IMG/VR virus record: IMGVR_UViG_3300001450_000181
Span: 1 to 28,923 of that record
Direction: 5' to 3' (one strand)
Source: a virus
DNA: 28,923 bases
The position numbers and the translations under genes were made by a program. The notes below the pieces were generated by a model. It did not search any database and was not told the origin of the DNA. It saw only the letters and a list, made by a program, of their open reading frames with translations. Positions within the stretch are counted from its first letter, which is position 1. Each line of letters begins with the position of its first letter. Below, one piece after another: positions 16,690-22,424 of this stretch.

Positions 16690-16836
16690 TTACCATAACG
16701 AAGCTATAACTCCAAATAAAGAAAAGGCTACACAAATAGCGTTGTTACTATCTATCATGTCGTACTCTTTAATCTTATAAATTAAGTCAGCAGTACATAG
16801 TATAAACACCACCCCAAAACAAAATCCTTGTATCAT
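16690..16836 (-). CDS. 48-aa membrane protein with two predicted transmembrane segments
   Basis: The short frame begins MIQGFCFGVVFILCTADLIY and ends ICVAFSLFGVIASLW, giving two hydrophobic segments (about 3-20 and 33-48) around a short charged loop (KIKEYDMIDSN). The ATG overlaps the upstream stop (ATGA), and its TAA abuts the terminase ATG, so translation is likely coupled on both sides. A membrane protein between small and large terminase genes is unusual; holin-like or superinfection-exclusion roles are possible but unproven. Confidence 0.6.
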   Translation of the reverse strand: MIQGFCFGVVFILCTADLIYKIKEYDMIDSNNAICVAFSLFGVIASLW

Positions 16837-17090
16837 AGGTCGTTTAAATATATTGGGGAGTTCTCTGTTTCTAGGAGTGGAAGCCTTACCTCTAACTCAA
16901 ACGTTTTAAAAGCTTCGTTTCTATCTATATCGTTTTCCTCCATAATCTGAGCTATGATTTTAGATAGGCTGTAAATTGCTCTAGGTTTAGCTTCATGGCT
17001 TATACCTAAAAGAGCATCTTTTAACCCTGTAAGCTGAAGTACATTGTATTCCTTTTGCTCGGTAAATTCTACCTCTTCTATACTATCCAT
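16833..17090 (-). CDS. 85-aa conserved-looking protein of unknown function
   Basis: The product begins MDSIEEVEFTEQKEYNVLQL and is mainly helical, with 'KPRAIYSLSKIIAQIMEEND' in the middle and an acidic N-terminus. It overlaps the TerS-like gene by 8 bases and the small membrane-protein gene by 4. Placement in the terminase block suggests a packaging or regulatory accessory, but no motif supports a specific role. Confidence 0.65.
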   Translation of the reverse strand: MDSIEEVEFTEQKEYNVLQLTGLKDALLGISHEAKPRAIYSLSKIIAQIMEENDIDRNEAFKTFELEVRLPLLETENSPIYLNDL

Positions 17091-17394
17091 CTATCGAGTC
17101 CTTTTGGTCTTCACGTTCTAATACGTCTGCAAACCAACTAGGCTCAGTTCTAGGTTCGTTTACCGTTATCTGAGTCTCTGTCTGTTTAGGTATAATGTAC
17201 GGTAAATATGTAGCTAGTATTTTTAGGTACTCCTTTCCATTAGACTCACGTAGTAAATCAAATTCGTTTTCTACGTATTGTATCTGTCCGTCCAGAAGTT
17301 TAAGCAGTAAATTTCTAGCTGCTTCTGTAGTTTTATTTTTTATTCCTTTTGGTTTCCCTTTAAGGTTTCCTGACTCTCCTTTTTTATATGCCAT
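17083..17394 (-). CDS. Putative terminase small subunit (DUF5681-like N-terminus)
   Basis: The 103-aa protein starts MAYKKGESGNLKGKPKGIKN, the Gly/Lys-rich N-terminal motif seen in DUF5681-like and many small-terminase-annotated phage proteins. A helical segment follows (TEAARNLLLKLLDGQIQYVE), then 'YLKILATYLPYIIPKQTE' and an acidic tail. It would bind the packaging site and regulate the large subunit. The position two genes upstream of terL fits. It is shorter than many small terminases, and a clear helix-turn-helix is not visible, so a different DNA-binding role is possible. Its start lies beside the palindrome at 17394-17423. Confidence 0.55.
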   Translation of the reverse strand: MAYKKGESGNLKGKPKGIKNKTTEAARNLLLKLLDGQIQYVENEFDLLRESNGKEYLKILATYLPYIIPKQTETQITVNEPRTEPSWFADVLEREDQKDSIDG

Positions 17395-17423
17395 TTGACT
17401 GAATTTGACTGATATTATCAGTC
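17394..17423. promoter_or_regulatory. Palindrome with phased direct repeats upstream of the TerS-like gene
   Basis: TTTGACTGA occurs twice on the plus strand exactly 10 bases apart (17394-17402 and 17404-17412). The second copy is part of a perfect 17-base palindrome, GACTGATATTATCAGTC (17407-17423). Repeats one helical turn apart next to a start codon look like a protein-binding operator, or a packaging-recognition site, as small terminases often bind near their own gene. Confidence 0.5.
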
Positions 17424-17432
17424 GGTTTTCTA

Positions 17433-17690
17433 CTAAATCGCGTCTAATAGACTTAGTTGGTTTCCGTTATTATTCTCCATAAGTTTGTATTCAGCTACTT
17501 TAGTAGTTGAGCCAAACCTATTAGGTACTTCTACTGTTTTAGTCTCGAAGTAGTACCCTTCTTCTTTGAGGTTAAATATAGAAGCTGAGAGTCTGGTGTT
17601 ACCTAAATCTCGTATTGCTTCTAGTGAAGTTATTGTACTGTGGGTACGTAGGTAATCTAGTAACCTGCTTGTGTGTGTTTGTTTACTCAT
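17433..17690 (-). CDS. Winged helix-turn-helix protein
   Basis: The 85-aa protein has the layout of the small HTH_39-type winged-helix proteins: helix 'TSRLLDYLRTHSTITSLEAI' (8-27), recognition region 'RDLGNTRLSASIFNLKEEGY' (27-46), then a wing of strands 'YFETKTVEVPNRFGSTTKVA'. It probably binds DNA and regulates phage transcription. It ends nine bases before the palindrome at 17407-17423, an obvious candidate site, though this link is inferred. It overlaps the upstream gene by 8 bases. Confidence 0.75.
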   Translation of the reverse strand: MSKQTHTSRLLDYLRTHSTITSLEAIRDLGNTRLSASIFNLKEEGYYFETKTVEVPNRFGSTTKVAEYKLMENNNGNQLSLLDAI

Positions 17691-18048
17691 CTTCTAGTTT
17701 GTTTTTAAAGTGTTGTATTATTTCTTCTGTCTTTTGCTTGTAAAATTTCTTAAAGTCTCCCTTTTCCCCCTCTTGTTTCCATAGGACGAATAGTACAGCC
17801 CTTAACCTTTGTGACTGTGATTTTGGTTCGTCATATAAATCTAGGTCTATGTTATCCAGCTCCTCTATTTCGTCTGCGTTCATTTTCTCTTCCCCTCTGA
17901 AATAAAGAATACCAAATTGGTCAAGTGCTGAATCTATATTCATAATCTCTTGACTTGTCTTCTCTTGAGTTATAAATGTTATTGACGCTGTTCTGTCTTT
18001 GCGCCTAGAGAATCTGTCAAATACTACAGGGAAGCACAACTTACTCAT
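17683..18048 (-). CDS. Conserved phage protein, unknown function
   Basis: The 121-aa product contains 'FSRRKDRTASITFITQEKTS' (13-32), a strand-rich segment that I have seen in similarly sized proteins of Bacteroidetes phages, then an acidic stretch (DADEIEELDNIDLDLYDE type) and a C-terminal helix rich in Lys and Glu. No catalytic motif is visible. It is overlapped by 8 bases on both sides in the sigma-like/terminase operon. Confidence 0.65.
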   Translation of the reverse strand: MSKLCFPVVFDRFSRRKDRTASITFITQEKTSQEIMNIDSALDQFGILYFRGEEKMNADEIEELDNIDLDLYDEPKSQSQRLRAVLFVLWKQEGEKGDFKKFYKQKTEEIIQHFKNKLEDE

Positions 18049-18460
18049 TACATGAGGCTTCGTATGCTTTTTCTATTTGCTTCATGTAACCGAGCATACA
18101 AGAACCGCATCGTGTTTTCTTCTTACGTTGTGAAAATACCCTTTCGTATACGTCCACTACTAATTGCATTTCTCCATCGTATAGACGGTTGCGTGACATA
18201 GCAGGTTTTAGGGTGTCTTCAAAAATCTTCTTGTCCCCTTCGTTCATAGGTTTCGCATAAGGAAAGCGTTTATTTAACCACTCCTTACGTTTGCTACATC
18301 CACAGTCTTCTCCTAAAACTGTTTCGACTACTTTCTTTATTCCTGTAGCTTCAGTTATCTTCTCTATCGAGTCCCCTATACCCTTTGACTTTTTCTTTGA
18401 CTTCTTCTTGGGCTTTTTTGAGGGCGTTGTAGAGGGTGCTTTTTGAGATACCTGTGGCAT
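18041..18460 (-). CDS. Conserved phage protein with GIGDSIEKIT motif and Cys pairs
   Basis: The 139-aa protein has a Lys-rich N-terminus (KKPKKKSKKKSK), then 'GIGDSIEKITEATGIKKVVE' and 'GEDCGCSKRKEWLNKRFP', a signature common in Bacteroidetes phages. A second pair, CGSC, lies near the C-terminus (about 117-120), so a Cys2-Cys2 metal site is possible. The first 110 bases overlap the end of the sigma-like gene in another frame. The conserved motif begins only near residue 27, so the overlap is probably genuine, though the exact start is uncertain. Function is not known. Confidence 0.65.
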   Translation of the reverse strand: MPQVSQKAPSTTPSKKPKKKSKKKSKGIGDSIEKITEATGIKKVVETVLGEDCGCSKRKEWLNKRFPYAKPMNEGDKKIFEDTLKPAMSRNRLYDGEMQLVVDVYERVFSQRKKKTRCGSCMLGYMKQIEKAYEASCNE

Positions 18461-18887
18461 TAGATAATGATTTTAATGAGTGACTATGAAGATAGTATAT
18501 GCGGAAAATCTCTGCATTGAACCAATCCATGTCTTGCAATATAGTGTTAATATATTTAATAGTCTCCGTTGTATCGTATTCGTTATCAACATCTTCATCA
18601 ACAGCTCTCAATAGAGACGGAGGGTAGTTTACTAATTTCTCGCTATGTTTTTTATATTTGTAGTAGAATCTGGTTGTGCTGCTGAAACCACATATAGCCA
18701 TTGTTCTGCATATGTATTTCATTAAATCTCCGTCTTCACACATCTTCTCCAAAAGTGGTCTGGGTTCTTCTAAATAGTATACAGCTAAATCGTGAAGTAA
18801 GTCGCCCCCATATCCTCCAACGTAACGGTTTGAAACTTTTAACAGTTCGTCGTAGTTCTCCTTAAAGAATTTGTTAAGGCAGCTCAT
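18351..18887 (-). CDS. Sigma-70-like transcription factor
   Basis: The 178-aa protein resembles the compact sigma-like factors of Bacteroidetes phages. Residues 15-80 form a region-2-like helical part (GGDLLHDLAVYYLEE, then KYICRTMAICGFSSTTRFYY). Residues 118-165 form a region-4-like helix-turn-helix (AEIFRIYYLHSHSLKSLSNA, GISKSTLYNALKKAQEEVKE). It would direct host RNA polymerase to phage promoters, most simply the late head, tail and lysis genes. It follows the NinG-like gene with a 14-base overlap. A key gap is that no repeated late promoter is visible, and it could instead be a non-sigma regulator. Confidence 0.65.
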   Translation of the reverse strand: MSCLNKFFKENYDELLKVSNRYVGGYGGDLLHDLAVYYLEEPRPLLEKMCEDGDLMKYICRTMAICGFSSTTRFYYKYKKHSEKLVNYPPSLLRAVDEDVDNEYDTTETIKYINTILQDMDWFNAEIFRIYYLHSHSLKSLSNATGISKSTLYNALKKAQEEVKEKVKGYRGLDREDN

Positions 18888-19272
18888 TAAATTTTCGCGT
18901 AAAGTGTTCTCTCAATTCTATCATTTCTTGTGTAGAAAACTTGCGTGTTTTATTGCTCATAATTTCAATCTTTTCGGCTGTACCTTTTCCAAACACTTCG
19001 TCCAAGCGTTTACTAAAAAGATACTGTTCTCCCCCTCTCATATTACACCTCTTACATTGGGGCATGACATTAACCATACCATGTTCAGGTTCGTAAAGAA
19101 ATCTTGTACTCATCTTTGACCTGCTTTGAAAGTGACCGCAATCGGTTTCATACTTCCAGTCCTTTTTCGCACCACAAGTAAAACAGTTTATAAAGCCGTT
19201 TTCATCTGCGTTGCTCTTACGCACGTACTTGCTTAGGGCATCGTCTAGTTTCTTTTTCTCTCGCTTTCGCAC
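18874..19272 (-). CDS. ninG: NinG-like recombination protein
   Basis: The core 'ADENGFINCFTCGAKKDW' (about 45-62 of the long frame), 'TDCGHFQSR', 'PQCKRCNMRGGEQYLFSKRL' gives the CxxC, His and CxxC zinc-site pattern of the lambda NinG family, which acts in recombination on branched DNA. The frame opens from a GTG at 19341, but that longer N-terminus would be translated from a terminator hairpin and T9 run (residues 11-22, ISLSFFFLYF). I therefore prefer the GTG at 19270-19272, giving RKREKKKLDDALSKYVRK. No ATG exists before the core, so the start is uncertain. The gene follows the terminator and leads into the sigma-like gene. Confidence 0.75.
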   Translation of the reverse strand: MRKREKKKLDDALSKYVRKSNADENGFINCFTCGAKKDWKYETDCGHFQSRSKMSTRFLYEPEHGMVNVMPQCKRCNMRGGEQYLFSKRLDEVFGKGTAEKIEIMSNKTRKFSTQEMIELREHFTRKFNELP

Positions 19273-19285
19273 AGCGAAATATAAG

Positions 19286-19312
19286 AAAAAAAAAGAGAGG
19301 CTAATGCCCCTC
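19286..19312 (-). terminator. Rho-independent terminator ending the replication unit
   Basis: On the minus strand GAGGGGC pairs with GCCTCTC (7 bp, one G-U) around an ATTA tetraloop and is followed directly by T9. It lies 73 bases after the stop of the gene at 19386 and before the NinG core. It is the best-formed terminator in the window. Confidence 0.8.
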
Positions 19313-19385
19313 CCTTTAAACAAACGCACACACTTATCCACAATACCGAAAGAACAACCGATACTATGAATAGCGTAAAGATAGG

Positions 19386-19976
19386 TTACTTCTCTTCGTT
19401 ATGCGACTTATTTTTATTTTTTAATCTAGTCCCTAACCTATCGAAACTTCTATCGGGTGTAGGCTCGTTGAGTACGTCCTTTAAAAATTCTCCTAAAGGC
19501 TTGTAATCCTTTGAGCGTTCTATAGGCTTAAACGTTTCTGACTTACGTTTTTTATGTAAAGTCTCCATTACTTCGGTTCGTACTTCACCTTCGTACTTTC
19601 TCAAGCAATCTAAAATCTCTGCTGTTTTTAGCCTTTCAAATAGTTTACCAAATTTCCCTTGTCTAATCATAACGAAACAAACCCGTATCTCTTCTAGCTT
19701 TAAAGTGGGGTGTTCTTCTAAAATACTCCTACAACAGAATTGTATCTCTTCGTCTGTAGAGAGAGTTTTATTTGCGTCCACTTCTTTTATAAGCCTACCT
19801 ACCTCTGCCATAATCCAGCCCCTTATAATTTGTGGGTTGTGCTTTACGGCTGTCTGTATATTCGTTCCCGACTCCCATGCCTCTGTCGGTTTGACTAAGG
19901 TTTTGTTATCCGTTATTAACGAAATCGTTAAGGGCTTCAGGTGTGAAGTTGTTTGTATTAAATCCTTTTTTTCCAT
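19386..19976 (-). CDS. Probable replication accessory protein (DUF6633-like)
   Basis: I place the start at the ATG at 19974-19976 (MEKKDLIQTTSHLK), giving about 196 aa; the longer frame from 20063 would overlap 158 bases of the initiator gene. The core, 'GWIMAEVGRLIKEVDANKTL', 'SILEEHPTLKLEEIRVCFVM' and 'RQGKFGKLFERLKTAEIL', resembles a family that follows replication initiators in Bacteroidetes phages. The last 50 residues are basic. It may load or tether the replisome (helicase-loader-like), inferred from position. The chosen start still overlaps the initiator gene by 71 bases. It is the last gene before the terminator. Confidence 0.6.
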   Translation of the reverse strand: MEKKDLIQTTSHLKPLTISLITDNKTLVKPTEAWESGTNIQTAVKHNPQIIRGWIMAEVGRLIKEVDANKTLSTDEEIQFCCRSILEEHPTLKLEEIRVCFVMIRQGKFGKLFERLKTAEILDCLRKYEGEVRTEVMETLHKKRKSETFKPIERSKDYKPLGEFLKDVLNEPTPDRSFDRLGTRLKNKNKSHNEEK

Positions 19977-20538
19977 GCGTGTTTTGTTTATTTCTGCGTT
20001 TCCATTGTCGAGCGCAAGCTTTCCAGTCTTTAATTGAATTACCGCCTTTGACTTTCCACCCAACTGAGTCGTACCAATCTACGAATTTTTGTGCTTCGTC
20101 CAATAACATTCCTAAATCTTTAAAGTAATCTAAAACCTCATCAAAATTTTTAGGTCGCCCTTTCATTGGTTTAGGTAGTTGGTTAAAGTTATTGGTTATA
20201 GTAGTCCTCACCTGAGTGAGGTCAGTACCCTCAGTAGAGTGAGGTATGCTCCCACACTTGAGTGAGGTAGGCAACCTCATTAGCCTGCGGTTAGCTCCGT
20301 TAATAACGGTACGCTTTCTTTCTAGCCTTTTACTATCTACTAAACTACGTATAGCCTTTTCTATTCCACTCTCAGAAATTCCTATTAATTCTGATAAATG
20401 TTCGTTGCTTACAAAGCAGTCTAAATTATTCTTAGAAAAGGAATCTACCTCCAGTAGAATAATCTTCTGCGTCCAAGTTAAGTTTGTATCTAAATACAAG
20501 TCTGCTGGAATCCATACCCCTTTGAAGTTTCTACCCAT
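19906..20538 (-). CDS. Replication initiator, O/DnaD-like with N-terminal winged helix
   Basis: The 210-aa protein has an N-terminal winged-helix domain (about 5-90) with 'GVWIPADLYLDTNLTWTQKI', 'CFVSNEHLSELIGISESGIE' and 'KAIRSLVDSKRLERKR', like initiators of the lambda O / phage replication type. A linker (about 91-130) and a helical C-terminal domain follow ('VLDYFKDLGMLLDEAQKFVD', 'GNSIKDWKACARQWKRR'), the part that usually contacts host helicase or loader. It should bind iterons and open the origin. The linker DNA contains three repeats at 23-bp spacing (20206-20282), the lambda-like arrangement of origin inside the initiator gene. It overlaps the preceding small membrane-protein gene by 8 bases. 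Confidence 0.75.
   Translation of the reverse strand: MGRNFKGVWIPADLYLDTNLTWTQKIILLEVDSFSKNNLDCFVSNEHLSELIGISESGIEKAIRSLVDSKRLERKRTVINGANRRLMRLPTSLKCGSIPHSTEGTDLTQVRTTITNNFNQLPKPMKGRPKNFDEVLDYFKDLGMLLDEAQKFVDWYDSVGWKVKGGNSIKDWKACARQWKRRNKQNTHGKKGFNTNNFTPEALNDFVNNG
20206..20282. repeat. Putative replication origin: three iterons at 23-bp spacing
   Basis: GAGTGAGGT occurs on the plus strand at 20214-20222, 20237-20245 and 20260-20268, exactly 23 bases apart, with CCTCA or CCACA half-sites recurring at the same phase (20206-20210, 20229-20233, 20252-20256, 20275-20279). CCTCAC-CTGA-GTGAGG is a perfect dyad at 20206-20221. Because 23 is not a multiple of 3, the same 9-mer is read in three frames (Thr-Ser-Leu, Pro-His-Ser, Leu-Thr-Gln), so selection is on DNA. 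AT-rich sequence (TTGGTTATAGTAG) adjoins it. Confidence 0.75.
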
Positions 20539-20635
20539 AAAGCCGTTGTATAAGCCCTAATAAAAGGAAAGTCCCTATAACTATAATAACTACTGTAGTA
20601 ATCTTATTGGGTGTAGAAGACGGTTCACTTAACAT
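20531..20635 (-). CDS. 34-aa single-span membrane protein
   Basis: This short frame reads MLSEPSSTPNKITTVVIIVI and then GTFLLLGLIQRLYG, giving one strongly hydrophobic segment (about 13-29) with a soluble N-terminus and a single positive residue at the end. It overlaps the upstream helix-turn-helix gene by 11 bases and the initiator gene by 8. Such tight packing makes expression plausible. Its role in a replication operon is unknown; membrane tethering or host-envelope targeting are guesses. Confidence 0.5.
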   Translation of the reverse strand: MLSEPSSTPNKITTVVIIVIGTFLLLGLIQRLYG

Positions 20636-20855
20636 CCTTAATAGCTTGCACGTCATCACATCTTTGATTAATCATTTCAAGTATATTTTCCGTAGTCTCG
20701 TTACTCCACTTCTGGAGTTGCGGTAGGTACATATAGAATCGTTTAGGGTTAGAGTTATACCATCTATTTACAGTATTCTTACTTAATCCTAACGCATCGT
20801 TTAACCTTTCGTGTGTTCCAAAATGTATCTTAATGAACGCTCCCATTGACCTCAT
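20625..20855 (-). CDS. Small helix-turn-helix DNA-binding protein
   Basis: The 76-aa protein carries a Cro-like helix-turn-helix: 'THERLNDALGLSKNTVNRWY' (14-33), followed by 'NPKRFYMYLPQLQKWSNETT', the common form in small phage regulators. Possible start codons are Met1 and Met4. It probably binds operator DNA and represses early transcription; the phased ACTTGTA repeats at 23299-23331 are a candidate target. It sits between the small WAI-motif gene and the replication initiator. Confidence 0.7.
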   Translation of the reverse strand: MRSMGAFIKIHFGTHERLNDALGLSKNTVNRWYNSNPKRFYMYLPQLQKWSNETTENILEMINQRCDDVQAIKDVK

Positions 20856-21072
20856 TGCTTAGTTCTTTTAAAGTTAATAATATCTCTTTTGCATAACGCT
20901 TTACCCTGTTGAAGTACGCCTCCGTAGGCTCGAAGTCTAAACTCCCTACAGAGTTTATAGCGTTTTCTATAGCCCACTTTATCTCTGCATTTGTAACAGG
21001 CATATAATCTGTTTCATAAATGTAGTTATTTTCTTCCTGTGCTTTTACAGCTTGTTCTGACATTTTACTCAT
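20830..21072 (-). CDS. Small protein sharing a helical motif with the SSB-like protein
   Basis: Residues 31-66 (IKWAIENAINSVGSLDFEPT, then EAYFNRVKRYAKEILL) match residues 98-132 of the SSB-like protein at 21266-21805 at many positions: the WAI, A-I, S-x-G-x-L, Y-x-N-x-V and E-x-L-L residues. The first 25 residues are charged and probably disordered. This looks like a stand-alone version of the C-terminal helical domain of the SSB-like protein, probably interacting with it or with the same partner. Function is unknown. It overlaps the helix-turn-helix gene by 26 bases. Confidence 0.7.
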   Translation of the reverse strand: MSKMSEQAVKAQEENNYIYETDYMPVTNAEIKWAIENAINSVGSLDFEPTEAYFNRVKRYAKEILLTLKELSNEVNGSVH

Positions 21073-21263
21073 TTTATTCTTTTCTGAATTAATTTAGTTA
21101 AGTGGCTCATCCTTGTTTTTTTTTCACTACAGCATACTTTTAAAAAATCTTCAATATCCGAATACTCTGCGTTAAGATGTACTTCTATTGTTATGTCAGC
21201 CAAATTTGAGTCTGTGTATTTATTTCCTGCTGTTGGTGTTATAGTAAGTGTGTCTTTATTCAT
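21069..21263 (-). CDS. 64-aa protein, unknown function
   Basis: The product begins MNKDTLTITPTAGNKYTDSN and ends HLTKLIQKRIK. A short beta segment (ADITIEVHLNAEY) is followed by a helix with two adjacent cysteines (LKVCCSEKK) and a basic end. It lies between the SSB-like gene and the WAI-motif gene, with two bases or a four-base overlap on either side. No family is recognised. Confidence 0.6.
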   Translation of the reverse strand: MNKDTLTITPTAGNKYTDSNLADITIEVHLNAEYSDIEDFLKVCCSEKKTRMSHLTKLIQKRIK

Positions 21264-21265
21264 GG

Positions 21266-21805
21266 TTAAAAAGGTAGGGAGTTAGCACTTGGTTCTGGTA
21301 GCTCTACCTCCGCAACCGACTCTGCTCTATTCATGTCTTCGTCACTCCATCGAGTAGAGGAAGAAGCCACAGGCTCGTTGTAAGGCGTTTTAACTATGCT
21401 GTCGCGTCTTAAAAGAAGTTCCCGACCCATAGCCTCCACCTTGTTTAAGTAAGTGTCTTTATCACCCTTTAAAATGCCTAGAGAGCTTATTGCTGCATTT
21501 ATAGCCCAAGACGCTTCTATTCTTCTAGTAGTCTCGTCTTTGTTAGTTGGCTTTGCTTTACTGCTAGAATTATTAAATTGTAAATTCTCAGGTCGTTTAA
21601 CTTGACCCCATGTAAAATTACCGTTTGTACCTCTTACAATTACCTCAACTTCGTCACCTACTTTAAACGGTGGTGTCGTTGTTTTATGATTTGCACCTAT
21701 TGTAGTCTCATCTTCAAAGGTGTAGTCAAATTTGTAAAGTAAGCCATGTGGACTTTCGTAAGTTCCTGCACCCTGTATAGATGCTACTGTTTTTAAGTTA
21801 CTCAT
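21266..21805 (-). CDS. SSB-like protein with C-terminal LPF tail
   Basis: The 179-aa protein has an N-terminal beta-rich region (about 1-75) with 'YKFDYTFEDETTIGANHKTT' and 'PPFKVGDEVEVIVRGTNGNF', consistent with an OB fold. Residues 93-135 form a helical domain with a WAINAAISSLG motif. The C-terminus (EVELPEPSANSLPF) mimics the acidic tail ending in Pro-Phe of single-stranded DNA-binding proteins, which recruits partner enzymes. It lies in the replication operon and probably coats single-stranded phage DNA. The OB fold is not certain from sequence, and the helical insertion is not part of canonical SSB. Confidence 0.6.
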   Translation of the reverse strand: MSNLKTVASIQGAGTYESPHGLLYKFDYTFEDETTIGANHKTTTPPFKVGDEVEVIVRGTNGNFTWGQVKRPENLQFNNSSSKAKPTNKDETTRRIEASWAINAAISSLGILKGDKDTYLNKVEAMGRELLLRRDSIVKTPYNEPVASSSTRWSDEDMNRAESVAEVELPEPSANSLPF

Positions 21806-21810
21806 ATTGT

Positions 21811-22287
21811 TTATTTATAAAGTGAATTTCCTTGTTTATCGTATAAAGATTTGCATTGAATTTGTATAGGTCTACCTGACTTTGGTAGTTCGTGACCAAA
21901 ATAAGTTCCTAAATATCTTTCTTTATCTTTTTTAGTTTTAAAGACCTCGTTATTTCTCTTAGAGTTTAACAGCTCTTCTACGTCAGCACCCTGTAAACAA
22001 TGCTGCATCATTTGGTGATACCTACACCCTGCGTTACCCCAGTAGGTTACGTCTTCTACTTTTTTTAAATGCTTTCCTTTATTACAGTAGTAGTTTATAA
22101 ATCCTACTTCACTAGCCCACCCCACAAAATTTCCATCTACTCTAGCTGTGACTTTTTTATTATAGGTTTTAGCTAAATCTACATCTGTAAGACCAGCAGA
22201 AGTTAGTACACCTCCACTTAAATCTAACCCTTCCCCTCTAGTTACAATGTACTCTGCTCCAAAATACTCTCTGTTACTTTCACTCAT
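21811..22287 (-). CDS. 158-aa early protein, unknown function
   Basis: The product starts MSESNREYFGAEYIVTRGEG and shows 'VDLAKTYNKKVTARVDGNFV', 'WGNAGCRYHQMMQHCLQGAD' and a Lys-rich helix. Cysteines and histidines in the middle (YYCNKGKH, GCRYHQMMQHC) could bind metal, but the spacing fits no family known to me. It precedes the SSB-like gene by five bases, so a role in recombination or replication is possible by position only. Confidence 0.65.
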   Translation of the reverse strand: MSESNREYFGAEYIVTRGEGLDLSGGVLTSAGLTDVDLAKTYNKKVTARVDGNFVGWASEVGFINYYCNKGKHLKKVEDVTYWGNAGCRYHQMMQHCLQGADVEELLNSKRNNEVFKTKKDKERYLGTYFGHELPKSGRPIQIQCKSLYDKQGNSLYK

Positions 22288-22424
22288 TTTGTTCTTGCTT
22301 TAATTATTGATTGTTTAAATTGTTCTATTACCCTCTTTTCGTCAGCGTCTAAAACCTGCTGACTTATCCAACGCCTCCACTCGTTATAGTCTTTGATTGG
22401 TTCTTCTGGGTATGTTGTTTTCAT
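22284..22424 (-). CDS. 46-aa charged protein, unknown function
   Basis: The frame reads MKTTYPEEPIKDYNEWRRWI and then SQQVLDADEKRVIEQFKQ, all helical and amphipathic. Its ATG directly follows the stop of the small Cys-rich gene (TAAATG), and its TGA overlaps the next ATG (ATGA), so it is embedded in a coupled operon and likely expressed. No family is recognised. Confidence 0.6.
   Translation of the reverse strand: MKTTYPEEPIKDYNEWRRWISQQVLDADEKRVIEQFKQSIIKARTK

Noticed and set aside
19977-20063. Longer N-terminus for the replication accessory gene
   Set aside because: It overlaps the initiator gene by 158 bases and adds no recognisable domain; the internal ATG at 19976 is more economical.
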